Below, piece by piece: positions 17,165-24,723 of a DNA stretch of 64,000 bases (position 1 is the first letter of the stretch; the number at the start of each line of letters is the position of its first letter). The DNA is from Leptospiraceae bacterium (GTDB lineage Bacteria; Spirochaetota; Leptospiria; Leptospirales; Leptospiraceae): contig JAGOHK010000004.1 of NCBI GenBank assembly GCA_017996175.1, positions 40,295-104,294 of the forward strand, written 5' to 3'. The notes beneath the pieces were generated by a model. It made no database searches. It was not told where the DNA came from and saw nothing but the letters and a program-made list of their open reading frames with translations. The translations under genes were made by a program, and so were the position numbers.

Positions 17165-18124
17165 ATATTGTTTCAATATTTCCTTCAAAATATTCTTGTA
17201 TTGCTTTACTTTGTGAGAAGGGGATAATAATATACAATCCTCTCGATAATTAAAAAGAGCCTGAAAAAGAGAACGATAGTCCCATGTGGATACTTCTAGA
17301 ATAATAAATTCATTAGCCTCACTGATTTTTTTAAATTCAGGAAAGTAGACATGACGGAAATGTTTTAGATACTTTTTGTTTAATTGAATTGTATAAGTTT
17401 CAACTTTTCGATTAAATCGGTATTCTTTTGTTTCTTTAAATTCCTTGAGATTTACTTCGAGTTTTTCATTGTCTTGGTATTTATAAACTTCTAAAATATC
17501 GGTATGAATTTCCTCAATGCAACTTAAAATAAAGTGTTTGTATTGGTTGTCTTTTAAGTCTTTAGCGACTAAATTGATATAAGGATGACGACAGGTGAGT
17601 GCAATAGGAATTACCCGTCGTTTGCTTTTTTTACTCCCATCTAGGATATTATCATAAGTAAACTCAACCTTAATCCCAAGCCTTGCGGCGAGATTGAAGA
17701 ATACAAAATAATACAAAGCATTTTCTAATTTACCATCCGATTTTACTATCTTTAAGAATTTATCTAGAAGTAGATAGCTATAATCCTCTGCATATTTTTC
17801 CAAATAAACTGCACATAAGTCTTCAATAACTTTTTCTTTTCCTTTATAATTTTGGATAATTTTCTTTTGAAAATCCATTTTAATTTTAAAAGGAGGCTCT
17901 TCTAGTTTCTCTCGATAATTTCTAAAACTCCGAATTGCTTTTTCTTGTGACTTTTTATCTTCCGAATAATAACTATAAGCCCTGATGATAAGATCCATAA
18001 TAGAATCAATCGGAACTTTCTTCTTTGCATTCTGTGGGTTATTGATAAAATTCCAACCAAGTGCGAGTTGTTCGATTCCTCTTGTTATTTGTTCGTCGGC
18101 TGAAAGATGGACTTTAGTAGGCAT
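17162..18124 (-). CDS. WYL-domain protein
   Basis: 320 residues. The centre (about 148-215) reads as a WYL domain: IKVEFTYDN, then RRVIPIALTCRHPYINLVAKD and HFILSCIEEIH match the usual pattern of beta-strands, Pro-Leu-like turn and basic pocket. WYL domains bind nucleic acid or nucleotide ligands in regulators of defence and DNA-damage systems. The N-terminal 140 residues are helical and not an obvious winged helix. The ATG directly abuts the stop of the 2H phosphoesterase gene, so the two are translationally coupled. The gene's stop codon is supplied by the family A repeat end. Confidence 0.7.
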   Translation of the reverse strand: MPTKVHLSADEQITRGIEQLALGWNFINNPQNAKKKVPIDSIMDLIIRAYSYYSEDKKSQEKAIRSFRNYREKLEEPPFKIKMDFQKKIIQNYKGKEKVIEDLCAVYLEKYAEDYSYLLLDKFLKIVKSDGKLENALYYFVFFNLAARLGIKVEFTYDNILDGSKKSKRRVIPIALTCRHPYINLVAKDLKDNQYKHFILSCIEEIHTDILEVYKYQDNEKLEVNLKEFKETKEYRFNRKVETYTIQLNKKYLKHFRHVYFPEFKKISEANEFIILEVSTWDYRSLFQALFNYREDCILLSPSHKVKQYKNILKEILKQY

Positions 18125-18673
18125 TTACTTACTCGAAAATGATTCTATAATCCGGTAGCGGTTTCTTTTGTTATTCTCAAAATCTTTTTCTCCTATGTAG
18201 AGATGGATTTGATTTACTAGGAACGGTTCAGTAGAAAAGTCAGAGAATTTATTTTTTAATTCCTCTACTTTAGCTTGTGAAATTTCAGAAGACCGAATGA
18301 GGGATATATGGGGTGTAAACGCATGAATAGACTTTCTGACTTCTGGAAATAGTGAAACGATTTCAGATTGGAATTTTTTTAATTCCTGTGAGAGTATAAT
18401 TTCCAAATGTAGAATTTGGTAGTTTTCTTTTCTAGTCCAATAACTCATTGCCTTAGTTTGAATCATAAATGGAGAGAAGGAAAATGTTTTTAACTTTTTT
18501 TTTATTGATTCTAATTTATCCTCACTCGGAATTTTATTTTGGAAGTAAAGCAGTGTTATGTGCAAGTCATCTTTTCTTTCCCATAGCTCTTTCGGTATAT
18601 CCTTGTCTTGGAATGTTGTAATGATTTGTTCTCGAATAGTTTCTGGCGGGCGGATTGCAAGGAAGAGGCTCAT
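18125..18673 (-). CDS. 2H phosphoesterase (ThpR/LigT-like)
   Basis: 182 residues, standard for RNA 2',3'-cyclic phosphodiesterases. Both catalytic HxTx/HxSx motifs are present: HITLLYF (about 40) and HISLIRS (about 126). The N-terminal SLFLAIRPPETIREQI fits the family start. Members open 2',3'-cyclic phosphates or ligate tRNA halves in vitro. Relatives of the fold degrade cyclic oligonucleotide signals. Here it sits between a nucleotidyltransferase gene (20-nt gap upstream) and a WYL gene (no gap), an arrangement that suggests a role in nucleotide or RNA-end signalling rather than housekeeping. That role is inference. Confidence 0.85.
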   Translation of the reverse strand: MSLFLAIRPPETIREQIITTFQDKDIPKELWERKDDLHITLLYFQNKIPSEDKLESIKKKLKTFSFSPFMIQTKAMSYWTRKENYQILHLEIILSQELKKFQSEIVSLFPEVRKSIHAFTPHISLIRSSEISQAKVEELKNKFSDFSTEPFLVNQIHLYIGEKDFENNKRNRYRIIESFSSK

Positions 18674-18693
18674 GGGGATTATCCTCTTACTCC

Positions 18694-19011
18694 TTAAGGA
18701 TTTCGTTCATACAAAATTTTGCCCTTATTCAAAGCTTCTCTGATGAGAGGATCACCAAGTCGAAATCTTTTTTCGGTATCGTCTGGAGTTCGTGCAAGTA
18801 TATCAATTGGAAAAGTGACATTCAAACTTTGGTAAATTTCAAGGGATTTGTAAAAATTCTTACCAGTAAAAGGTAAAATTACTAAAAGATCTAAATCTGA
18901 ATTTGAAGAAGGATTCCCATAAGCATAAGAACCAAAGAGTACAATTTTATCAGGGAAAAATTTCTCTGTAATTTCTTGGCTTACTCGACTAATCTCTTCG
19001 TTTGTAATCAT
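18694..19011 (-). CDS. MNT-type nucleotidyltransferase without adjacent HEPN partner
   Basis: 105 residues from the ATG at 19011; a TTG 36 nt upstream would extend it but has no ribosome binding site. The minimal nucleotidyltransferase motif is intact: LFGSYAYGN followed by SDLDLLV, providing the Gly-Ser and two Asp residues for metal and nucleotide. Proteins of this type adenylylate and silence HEPN toxins, but no HEPN gene is adjacent. The next genes in the operon encode the 2H phosphoesterase and the WYL protein. Confidence 0.8.
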   Translation of the reverse strand: MITNEEISRVSQEITEKFFPDKIVLFGSYAYGNPSSNSDLDLLVILPFTGKNFYKSLEIYQSLNVTFPIDILARTPDDTEKRFRLGDPLIREALNKGKILYERNP

Positions 19012-19054
19012 ACTAGTCAATCGTGGTTTGGTTTTAGTAAATGTCAAGAGGGTT

Positions 19055-20085
19055 TTAGAATCCGTTAGAACGTAAAATATTAAAATTATTTAAATTAAAT
19101 CCACCTGGATTACAGTCATCCTTTGGATAATTTAAAACACCCCAGCAGGCTTCACAATTTTTTTTACAATTTTGTGATTCATTTGAATTCAGATTCGGAT
19201 AAAAAGTCTGACAAGCTCTTCGGCAAGAATAACCACAAGGTAGATTGTCCGCACTAAGAGTAAAATTATAGGATAATTCAGCCATGATATTAGTGCATAC
19301 TTTTTTTTCTGCGTCATCTTTTTGTTTTTTTCTTTTGGCTCGTGCTTGAGATTCCTTTTCCTCTACAATTTCTCTCTTTTTCGCTCTCGTTCGTTTGCGG
19401 CTAATAGTTGTTTAAATTTAGGACTCATTCCAGTAATGGTTTGATTTGTAAACAGGAGTGTATCTGACTTTATTTCTTTACTTTTGTAACTGAGATTATA
19501 TCTGATTTCTTCCTCGTTATTTTTAATAAAATAATCTAGAGGGACTTTGAAACTAGAATCTACAATTAGAGGTTTATTATCATTTAACGTTATAGAATAA
19601 AATTCGTTATTGAATAAATTAGGCTTAAATTCACCAAACTCGGCTTTAGTAATTTCTGTTTCAGTAAATTTTCTCTTTTCACCGAGAGAAGATTTTTCTG
19701 AGTAATAATAATATATGGTAAATGGAATATTTATGCAAAGAGTATAAAAACAACCGAATGAAAGGAAAAATATATTTGGCATACTCCAATAATTAGAACC
19801 ACCTTTCGCTTCCAAGTTTCCATCTTTATCATAAACAAAACTCTTTACTTCTTTCTTTGCAACTTGAAATTTTGTTTGTTCTTTTTTGTATAACTTTCCA
19901 ACCAAATCGTTTTCAGAAACTTCAAATCGAACATCTATATCTGAGGCTTCCGGCGCATAATCAAAAGTTTTCTCTGTTAGCTTTCTATTTATTTCGATAG
20001 TCTCCAATTTTGTAGCGGGAGAGAGACAATTTAGAAAAAGAGAAATTAGAAATAACGAAATGAGTTTAATAGTAGATAGCCGCAT
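19055..20085 (-). pseudogene. Frameshifted lipoprotein gene with Cys-rich C-terminus
   Basis: Two adjacent frames make sense as one gene. The first (19363-20085) encodes 240 residues starting with a lipoprotein signal (LISLFLISLFLNC) and ending in a charged helix, ANERERKREKL, then stop. The next frame is already open there and continues the charged helix (VEEKESQARAKRKKQKDDAEKK) into a Cys-rich tail (CGYSCRRACQTFYPN, then CKKNCEACW) that ends at 19055. An ATG at 19285 could start the tail alone, but has no ribosome binding site. One extra A in the five-A run at 19377-19381 would join the frames. The product would be a surface lipoprotein with a disulphide-rich end. A sequencing error, a true mutation or -1 slippage are all possible. 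Confidence 0.65.
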
Positions 20086-20263
20086 GATAGTTCCTGATAA
20101 ATAATTTCTACCAGTTTACCACAATATGCCCCTTCATAGAGGCAAAAGATTTTCCTCTTGGGATGTTTTTTCAATAAATAAAAAATATCAATCTGTACTT
20201 TTTCATCTAGACAATACCAGTAAAGTAAGGAAATTAGTGCTAAGGAGTGATTTCAGATTAATC

Positions 20264-21139
20264 ATGAATAAATTAGAATATATCAGTAAACAGTTTCAAA
20301 AAGCCGAAACCAAAAAATACGAACACTATGTTATTACTAGAATATGGCATTTATTAAATGATTCTGATATCAAGATAGTCGCCCAGCAGTATGTTTCAAG
20401 ACCCAATGGAAAAGCTCTAACAGATCTTTATTTTCCACAACTTAAAATTCATATTGAAATAGATGAACCGTTCCACAAAAAACAAAAAACTGAAGATAAA
20501 ATTAGAGAAATGGATATAGTAAACGCAACTGGGCATGAAGTAATTAGAATTAATGTGACTGAAAAAAGTCTTGAAAACATAAATCTGGAAATAGATAACA
20601 TTGTTGAACAATTAAATAAAAAAAAATCCATTATCACTTTTCAAGCATGGAATATCGAACGGGAGCAAGAACCATTAACCTATGTCAAAAAAGGATTTAT
20701 TGATTTAACAGATGACTGCGCTTTTAAGACAATGGTTGATGCAGCTAATTGTTTCGGACATAAATATAAGCCAAAGGGAATATGGACAAGTTTAGCGAAT
20801 CATCCGGTTGAAAAAAATAATATGATTTGGTTTCCTAAACTTTATAAAAATGAAAAATGGAATAATGCTATCTCTGATGATGAAAAAGTTATTACGGAGA
20901 ATTCTACTATTAAAGCAAAAGGAAAAGATTATATAAGCAAATATTTAAAAGATGAGCGAAATTTAAGGATTGTTTTCGCCAGAGTAAAAAGCCCATTAGG
21001 TGATATTATGTATAGATTTAAGGGTCAATATTTGAGAGATGATAAATTAAGTAATGAAGCTAAAGGTTTAATTTGGAAAAGAATAAGCGATAGAGTACAA
21101 ACTTACCCTAATAGCGTAGAGTCAAAAGGCAAAATATAA
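20264..21139 (+). CDS. PvuRts1I/AbaSI-like modification-dependent restriction endonuclease
   Basis: 291 residues from the ATG at 20264, close to the length of PvuRts1I. Members cut DNA containing 5-hydroxymethylcytosine or its glucosylated form, as in T-even phages. The N-terminal Vsr-like nuclease domain has RPNGKALTDLYFPQL followed by HIEIDEPFH, giving Asp54, Glu65, Asp67 and His71 as likely metal or catalytic residues, then DIVNATGHEVIRINV. The C-terminal half is the SRA-like reader, with NHPVEKNNMIWFPKLY and FARVKSPLGDIMYRFKG as conserved blocks. It is a stand-alone type IV system with no methylase nearby. The frame is open 46 codons upstream, but that part does not resemble the family; TAAGGAG at 20241-20247 lies rather far from the ATG. 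Confidence 0.85.
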   Translation: MNKLEYISKQFQKAETKKYEHYVITRIWHLLNDSDIKIVAQQYVSRPNGKALTDLYFPQLKIHIEIDEPFHKKQKTEDKIREMDIVNATGHEVIRINVTEKSLENINLEIDNIVEQLNKKKSIITFQAWNIEREQEPLTYVKKGFIDLTDDCAFKTMVDAANCFGHKYKPKGIWTSLANHPVEKNNMIWFPKLYKNEKWNNAISDDEKVITENSTIKAKGKDYISKYLKDERNLRIVFARVKSPLGDIMYRFKGQYLRDDKLSNEAKGLIWKRISDRVQTYPNSVESKGKI

Positions 21140-21294
21140 AAAGTGAGAAGGATTAGAAAATAATTTTTTATCACTTCTCAAAATTAATTTTATTGATTCT
21201 CACTGAAATTTATTTAAATATCCTAAGAGAAAATAGTTCATTAATTGCATTCAATTAAAAGTCTAAAAAACAAAATATAATTTTTCTTGGTTTA

Positions 21295-21356
21295 CTCTCC
21301 CCAAAAAAAACCAACAGGAAAATCTCCTGTCGCTATGGTATAGCTATGATACAATT
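21295..21356 (+). repeat. Promoter-like repeat C, first copy
   Basis: The sequence from CTCTCCCC through AACAGGAAAATCTCCTG, GTCGCTATGG and TATGATACAATTT aligns over its whole length with 21940-22007. CAGGA-AAA-TCCTG forms a small hairpin. TATGATACAAT resembles an extended -10 element. No gene on the plus strand follows for more than 600 bp, but a structured stretch begins directly downstream. Confidence 0.55.
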
Positions 21357-21568
21357 TAAAAAATTGGTATAGAGGTAAATTACGCTTTTCCTTCTAGATC
21401 CGAAGCGGCTAATTTGCATCTCACTTATCTACCTTCCTGTCCCAAAATTTTACTTAAAGTATTCCTTCTTGCGGCTATTTGGCTGTATATCTCTAAAGCC
21501 TACTCGATCACGAGTAAAATTTTCTTTTTCTATTTTTTCTAAATAGAAAATAAAATAACATTTTTTCA
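21357..21568 (+). other. Gene-free structured stretch, candidate small RNA
   Basis: This is most of the 429-bp gap between the endonuclease and the next gene. AAAATTTTACT at 21444-21454 is perfectly complementary to AGTAAAATTTT at 21513-21523, closing about 58 nt. Inside, TACTCG-ATCA-CGAGTA (21501-21516) is a perfect 6-bp stem with a tetraloop; these two stems overlap and would be alternatives. TTTTCTATTT and AAATAGAAAA near 21526-21550 could form a weak terminator-like hairpin. Together with the promoter-like repeat just upstream, it could be a small RNA gene. No RNA family was recognised. Confidence 0.35.
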
Positions 21569-21766
21569 TTAGAAATTTTTTAATGCAAATTCAAGAAATG
21601 TTTTATATTTTTGATGATTGTAAAATTTATGTAAGTCTTTTATATTTTTAAAAGCCTCATCTATTGCTTCATCAATGGAAATTTCATCATTCATAAATTG
21701 CACTGCCGTTATTTCACTTCCTAAATTAGATATTAAAAACCCGGTATGTCTTGCGTCTATTGTCAT
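21569..21766 (-). CDS. Small protein of unknown function
   Basis: 65 residues. AGAGG stands 7 nt before the ATG, supporting the start. The product is small, acidic and helical (ISIDEAIDEAFKNIKDLHKF) with no membrane segment or recognised motif. It lies between two copies of repeat C and points back toward the endonuclease. It may be an accessory gene of the island; nothing further can be read. Confidence 0.5.
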   Translation of the reverse strand: MTIDARHTGFLISNLGSEITAVQFMNDEISIDEAIDEAFKNIKDLHKFYNHQKYKTFLEFALKNF

Positions 21767-21939
21767 TTTTAAACCTCTATCGTTAATTGATTTTTTAAAT
21801 ATTTTGAAAACATTAATATAATTACTTCCTATTGGTCCCGGTAAGGGAGTTCCTATTTGAGTGTCTCTTGCAAATTAATTCAACCACCTTTGATTATTTA
21901 TTTTTAATTGTCTAGATTTAATTACATTAATTTTCATCC

Positions 21940-22007
21940 CTCTCCTCAAAAATTCCCAAGAGGAAAAACTTCTGCCGCTATAAGAGAGGAATAATGATAT
22001 AATTTTC
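21940..22007 (+). promoter_or_regulatory. Promoter-like repeat C, second copy
   Basis: This copy contains AAGAGGAAAAACTTCTG (small hairpin) and ends in TGATATAAT, a perfect extended -10 (TATAAT at 21998-22003). It lies 27 nt upstream of the lipoprotein gene at 22030, so it is probably that gene's promoter. No clear -35 is visible. The resemblance to 21295-21356 indicates duplication of a promoter module. Confidence 0.6.
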
Positions 22008-22029
22008 CAAATAAGAATAAGGAGAATTT

Positions 22030-22629
22030 ATGATTCGGAATCAATTTAAGAAATTACTATTTATTGGAATAGTTTGGATAATAGCGATAAACTGCAAAGG
22101 TGGAAATAATAAAAATTCATGTAGAGAATTTCATGATGAAGTAATGAAGCTCTACAATGAAAATAAAATTAAAGAGAAGATTACGAAAGATACTCTTCAA
22201 ACTGTAACTAAAGACCAACCATTCTATTCTGTATTTGCAAATGACGATCCAGGAATATTATGTTATGTAGAAATTAAAGCAGATCATATTGGAGAAGGTT
22301 TTTCAAAAGCAAATTTAGAGTATAATAATAAAATGGAAGAGCCAGCGATAAAGGCAGTAAATGAGAAATATGGGATTACTATTGTTCCTTTAACAACAAT
22401 TCTTAATGCTGATTATTATTTTAAGGTTTATGAAAGTGAAAAATTTGCACGAGACGCGTTTGAAAGATTGAACAATAGAACTAGGAGAGAAACAAAACTT
22501 CCTTCCTATAAAGTTTTTCATAATAAAAATACAATTTTCTATTACGATGATGTTTACGAAGAATTACCTATTCCTCAAATAAAGGAAGTTGTTGATCTAG
22601 GAAAGAAGTATACAGGAGTGAAAGACTAG
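22030..22629 (+). CDS. Small putative lipoprotein
   Basis: 199 residues. AAGGAGAA precedes the ATG by a good distance. The N-terminus is a lipoprotein signal (NQFKKLLFIGIVWIIAINC), with the Cys of AINC at about 22 as the lipidation site, followed by an Asn/Gly/Lys-rich spacer. The rest is soluble, mixed alpha/beta, with no recognised family. It is expressed from the extended -10 promoter in repeat C. Its place in the accessory island gives no specific hint of function. Confidence 0.7.
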   Translation: MIRNQFKKLLFIGIVWIIAINCKGGNNKNSCREFHDEVMKLYNENKIKEKITKDTLQTVTKDQPFYSVFANDDPGILCYVEIKADHIGEGFSKANLEYNNKMEEPAIKAVNEKYGITIVPLTTILNADYYFKVYESEKFARDAFERLNNRTRRETKLPSYKVFHNKNTIFYYDDVYEELPIPQIKEVVDLGKKYTGVKD

Positions 22630-22700
22630 TTTAGCACTAGTTGCGTTTAATTCGTATTATTCATTAAACGCACAGCTTTACCCAGTATTCAAAAAAATAA

Positions 22701-22916
22701 ATGCCTAGAAATTTATCGGAAGCATTGAATGAAAAAGGAAATTGCCCCAAGTGTTCTAAAGAATTTTTAGTAAATGGGAGGTACATCATATGTAATCTAC
22801 TTAATCCAGAAGATGAAATAAGAGTTTGCACAATCTGCTATTCCATATTAGAATATGATTCGCCTTGTTTAGATATGTATTTAAAAAAAGAAATAATAGG
22901 AAAATTAAGAAATTGA
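22701..22916 (+). CDS. Small zinc-ribbon-like protein
   Basis: 71 residues. Two Cys pairs, CPKC (about 15-18) and CTIC (about 42-45), with a further Cys at about 31 and 55, suggest a zinc ribbon. The start has only a weak upstream signal. It is separated from the lipoprotein gene by about 70 bp. No family was recognised. It could be a nucleic-acid-binding or protein-interaction module. Confidence 0.5.
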   Translation: MPRNLSEALNEKGNCPKCSKEFLVNGRYIICNLLNPEDEIRVCTICYSILEYDSPCLDMYLKKEIIGKLRN

Positions 22917-22978
22917 GTTTCTGAGTTGTAATTTGCAGATTTAATGTTTTAAAATTTTATTAACCAAAATCATAGCAA

Positions 22979-23080
22979 TCACAACCCCGAAGGAATCGGC
23001 AAATCATTTTCCAGAAACCAAAGCCGCTCAGAACTAAAGTCCCTATCTTTATATTCAATTGCTTTAGCGGATAATGAGCG
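22979..23080 (-). pseudogene. Possible gene remnant (C-terminal fragment)
   Basis: A 33-codon open frame on the minus strand with protein-like composition (EYKDRDFSSERLWFLEND, ending in LPIPSGL and TGA) but no start codon. It lies directly downstream of the DUF2283 gene. It reads like the last residues of a truncated protein and may be what is left of a fourth gene of the HEPN/MNT locus. Its parent family is not known. Confidence 0.3.
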
Positions 23081-23085
23081 TTATA

Positions 23086-23295
23086 TTACACCACCGATGC
23101 AATTTCAAACTGCAAAGACTTAAAGTTTATCAACTTCGATCTATTTGATAAACCTAATAACTCAATGCCGACGATTTGACCTTCTTTGTTAAAATCTAAA
23201 ACAACGCCAGAAGTTATTTCTTCAGACTCAACAATTTCTGAATCATCTAAGCGTAGATACAATGCGCCTGCTTTTTCATCTATTTTAAGTTTCAT
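23086..23295 (-). CDS. DUF2283 family protein
   Basis: 69 residues. The sequence MKLKIDEKAGALYLRL, followed by SGVVLDFNKEGQIVGIELL, is the characteristic DUF2283 pattern of short beta-strands. Members are small proteins often found beside toxin-antitoxin genes. The start overlaps the end of the HEPN gene by 4 nt (ATGA-type overlap), so it is probably the third gene of the MNT-HEPN operon. It may be an extra antitoxin or cofactor of that pair; this is inferred from position only. Confidence 0.8.
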   Translation of the reverse strand: MKLKIDEKAGALYLRLDDSEIVESEEITSGVVLDFNKEGQIVGIELLGLSNRSKLINFKSLQFEIASVV

Positions 23296-23690
23296 AAATT
23301 TCCTTCTTCTAAAAGAAGTTTAATAGAATAAATATTTCTTCTTGCAACACTGATAGAAAAATTAGCATCATTCTCTGTTGGCGGCATAGTATCTCCAGGG
23401 TATCTAGCTTCAACAGCCCACTCAGAAAGTTCAGAAAGTCCTTCTAAATTTAATTTATCTTTTATATCGCTAGGAAGCTTGGCGTATAACGCTTCTAAAT
23501 CATGAATTTTCGCAAAAGACATATTCAGAAATACGAATATTGCTTTTAAAGCTTTTTCAACTGATTGTTGACTCAAATAGCATACATTTCTAGGAAATGT
23601 ATTTTCACTGGATAACAAGGTTTCTGCGCTTTGTAAATCTTCTTCTGAATACAAAATCCACTGCTTCCACTCACTTGATTTTTCTATCAT
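23292..23690 (-). CDS. HEPN-domain protein (toxin candidate)
   Basis: 132 residues from the ATG at 23690. The frame is open upstream, but that part lies inside the MNT gene. The pattern WILYSEEDLQSAETLL, then NVCYLSQQSVEKALKAIFVF, HDLEALYAKLP and EARYPGD is classic for the small HEPN family. HEPN proteins are usually ribonucleases in toxin-antitoxin pairs, but the canonical R-x4-6-H motif is not obvious here, so catalysis is uncertain. It overlaps the upstream MNT gene by 20 nt and is followed by DUF2283. Confidence 0.85.
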   Translation of the reverse strand: MIEKSSEWKQWILYSEEDLQSAETLLSSENTFPRNVCYLSQQSVEKALKAIFVFLNMSFAKIHDLEALYAKLPSDIKDKLNLEGLSELSEWAVEARYPGDTMPPTENDANFSISVARRNIYSIKLLLEEGNL

Positions 23691-24003
23691 AGATAACCTT
23701 TCCTTCTTTCTGAGCCTGTGAATAGATAGACCAGTTTTTATCCTTGTAATTTTCCATTTCTTCGGGCGTTGCAACTAATATATCTTTGGCGCAAGGAATA
23801 TCGGCTAGGGCTTTGCGAATTTGTATAATAAGTCCTCTTTTATTAGGAATTTCTTTAAATTCTAATAAGAGGTCTAAGTCACTATCATTAGTTGAGTCTC
23901 CTCTTGCAAAAGAACCAAAGATATAAATTCTTTCGGGAGAAAATTTCTGCACAATGATAGTATGCATTTCGTTTAGGAAGTTTTGAAGACTGTTAGTTTG
24001 CAT
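23671..24003 (-). CDS. MNT-type nucleotidyltransferase (antitoxin candidate)
   Basis: 110 residues. The nucleotidyltransferase motif IFGSFARGDS with SDLDLLLEF supplies the Gly-Ser and paired Asp residues. It is the first gene of a minus-strand operon with HEPN and DUF2283. Characterised MntA proteins neutralise HEPN toxins by transferring AMP to a Tyr near the active site. The end overlaps the HEPN start. The gene is divergent from a second MNT/HEPN pair, with 104 bp between their starts. Confidence 0.88.
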   Translation of the reverse strand: MQTNSLQNFLNEMHTIIVQKFSPERIYIFGSFARGDSTNDSDLDLLLEFKEIPNKRGLIIQIRKALADIPCAKDILVATPEEMENYKDKNWSIYSQAQKEGKVIYDRKIK

Positions 24004-24107
24004 TCTCGGGCTCTATGTCAATCTAACAAGATATTCAATTTATTAAAACTCTTTTTTCAACTTGCTTTTAAAGTAACCCCGTATATTATTTACTTTGAGA
24101 GAATGCG

Positions 24108-24395
24108 ATGAAAACAAATGAGATAATTATAATAGCAAAGGATTTCTTTAAACAAACGGAGGCTAACAAGGTGTATCTGTTTGGATCGCGTTCAAGGGAT
24201 GAGGAGAAGGAAAATAGCGATGTAGATTTACTGGTATACTTTCCTGATGATGTCAACCTTTTAAAAATTGCTAAGTACAAAGGACTTTTAGAAAAACAAA
24301 TTCATCAGAAGGTTGACCTACTAACTCCTGAATCTATTTCAGAAAGAATACTTCCTTATATTCAAAAAGAGATGAAATTAATTTATGAACGATAA
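24108..24395 (+). CDS. Second MNT-type nucleotidyltransferase (antitoxin, MntA-like)
   Basis: 95 residues. LFGSRSRDEE followed by NSDVDLLVYF is the nucleotidyltransferase active site. The typical C-terminal element is present (KVDLLTPESIS, then YIQKEMKLIYER). It overlaps the downstream DUF86 HEPN gene by 11 nt, the standard order of the HepT/MntA system, in which this protein adenylylates the toxin. It differs clearly in sequence from the divergent MNT gene at 23671, so the two are not a recent tandem copy. Confidence 0.9.
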   Translation: MKTNEIIIIAKDFFKQTEANKVYLFGSRSRDEEKENSDVDLLVYFPDDVNLLKIAKYKGLLEKQIHQKVDLLTPESISERILPYIQKEMKLIYER

Positions 24396-24723
24396 AGATA
24401 GTATTCGCCTCAGTCATATTCAAGATGCTTGTGGGGAGTTAATTCAGATTATTTCTAATTTCGAAAGTTTTGAATTTTTTTTGTCACATCGGCTTTATCA
24501 ACATGCAACAGTTCGATTACTAGAGATCATTGGAGAAGCATGTGGGAGTGTATCAGAAGAATGCAGAGACTCATACCCCATAATTGAATGGCAAGCTTGG
24601 AAAGATATGCGAAATATTTTAATCCATCAATATTTTGGAGTAGATTACAAAAGAGTTTACCTAGTGGCTAAGAATGAAATTCCGCAATTATTAAATGAGA
24701 TAAATCAAATCATTAATAGATAG
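24385..24723 (+). CDS. DUF86 HEPN toxin (HepT-like ribonuclease)
   Basis: 112 residues. The DUF86/HepT active site is clear: MRNILIHQYFGVD has the R-x4-H motif with the Tyr two residues further on that partner nucleotidyltransferases adenylylate. Upstream, RLLEIIGEACGSVSEE is the conserved second helix. HepT-type proteins cleave RNA and halt growth when not modified. With the MNT gene at 24108 it forms a complete, apparently intact toxin-antitoxin module. Confidence 0.9.
   Translation: MNDKDSIRLSHIQDACGELIQIISNFESFEFFLSHRLYQHATVRLLEIIGEACGSVSEECRDSYPIIEWQAWKDMRNILIHQYFGVDYKRVYLVAKNEIPQLLNEINQIINR

Noticed and set aside
20126..20263. 46-codon extension of the endonuclease gene
   Set aside because: The family-like sequence starts at MNKLEYISKQ; the upstream residues look like read-through of noncoding sequence.
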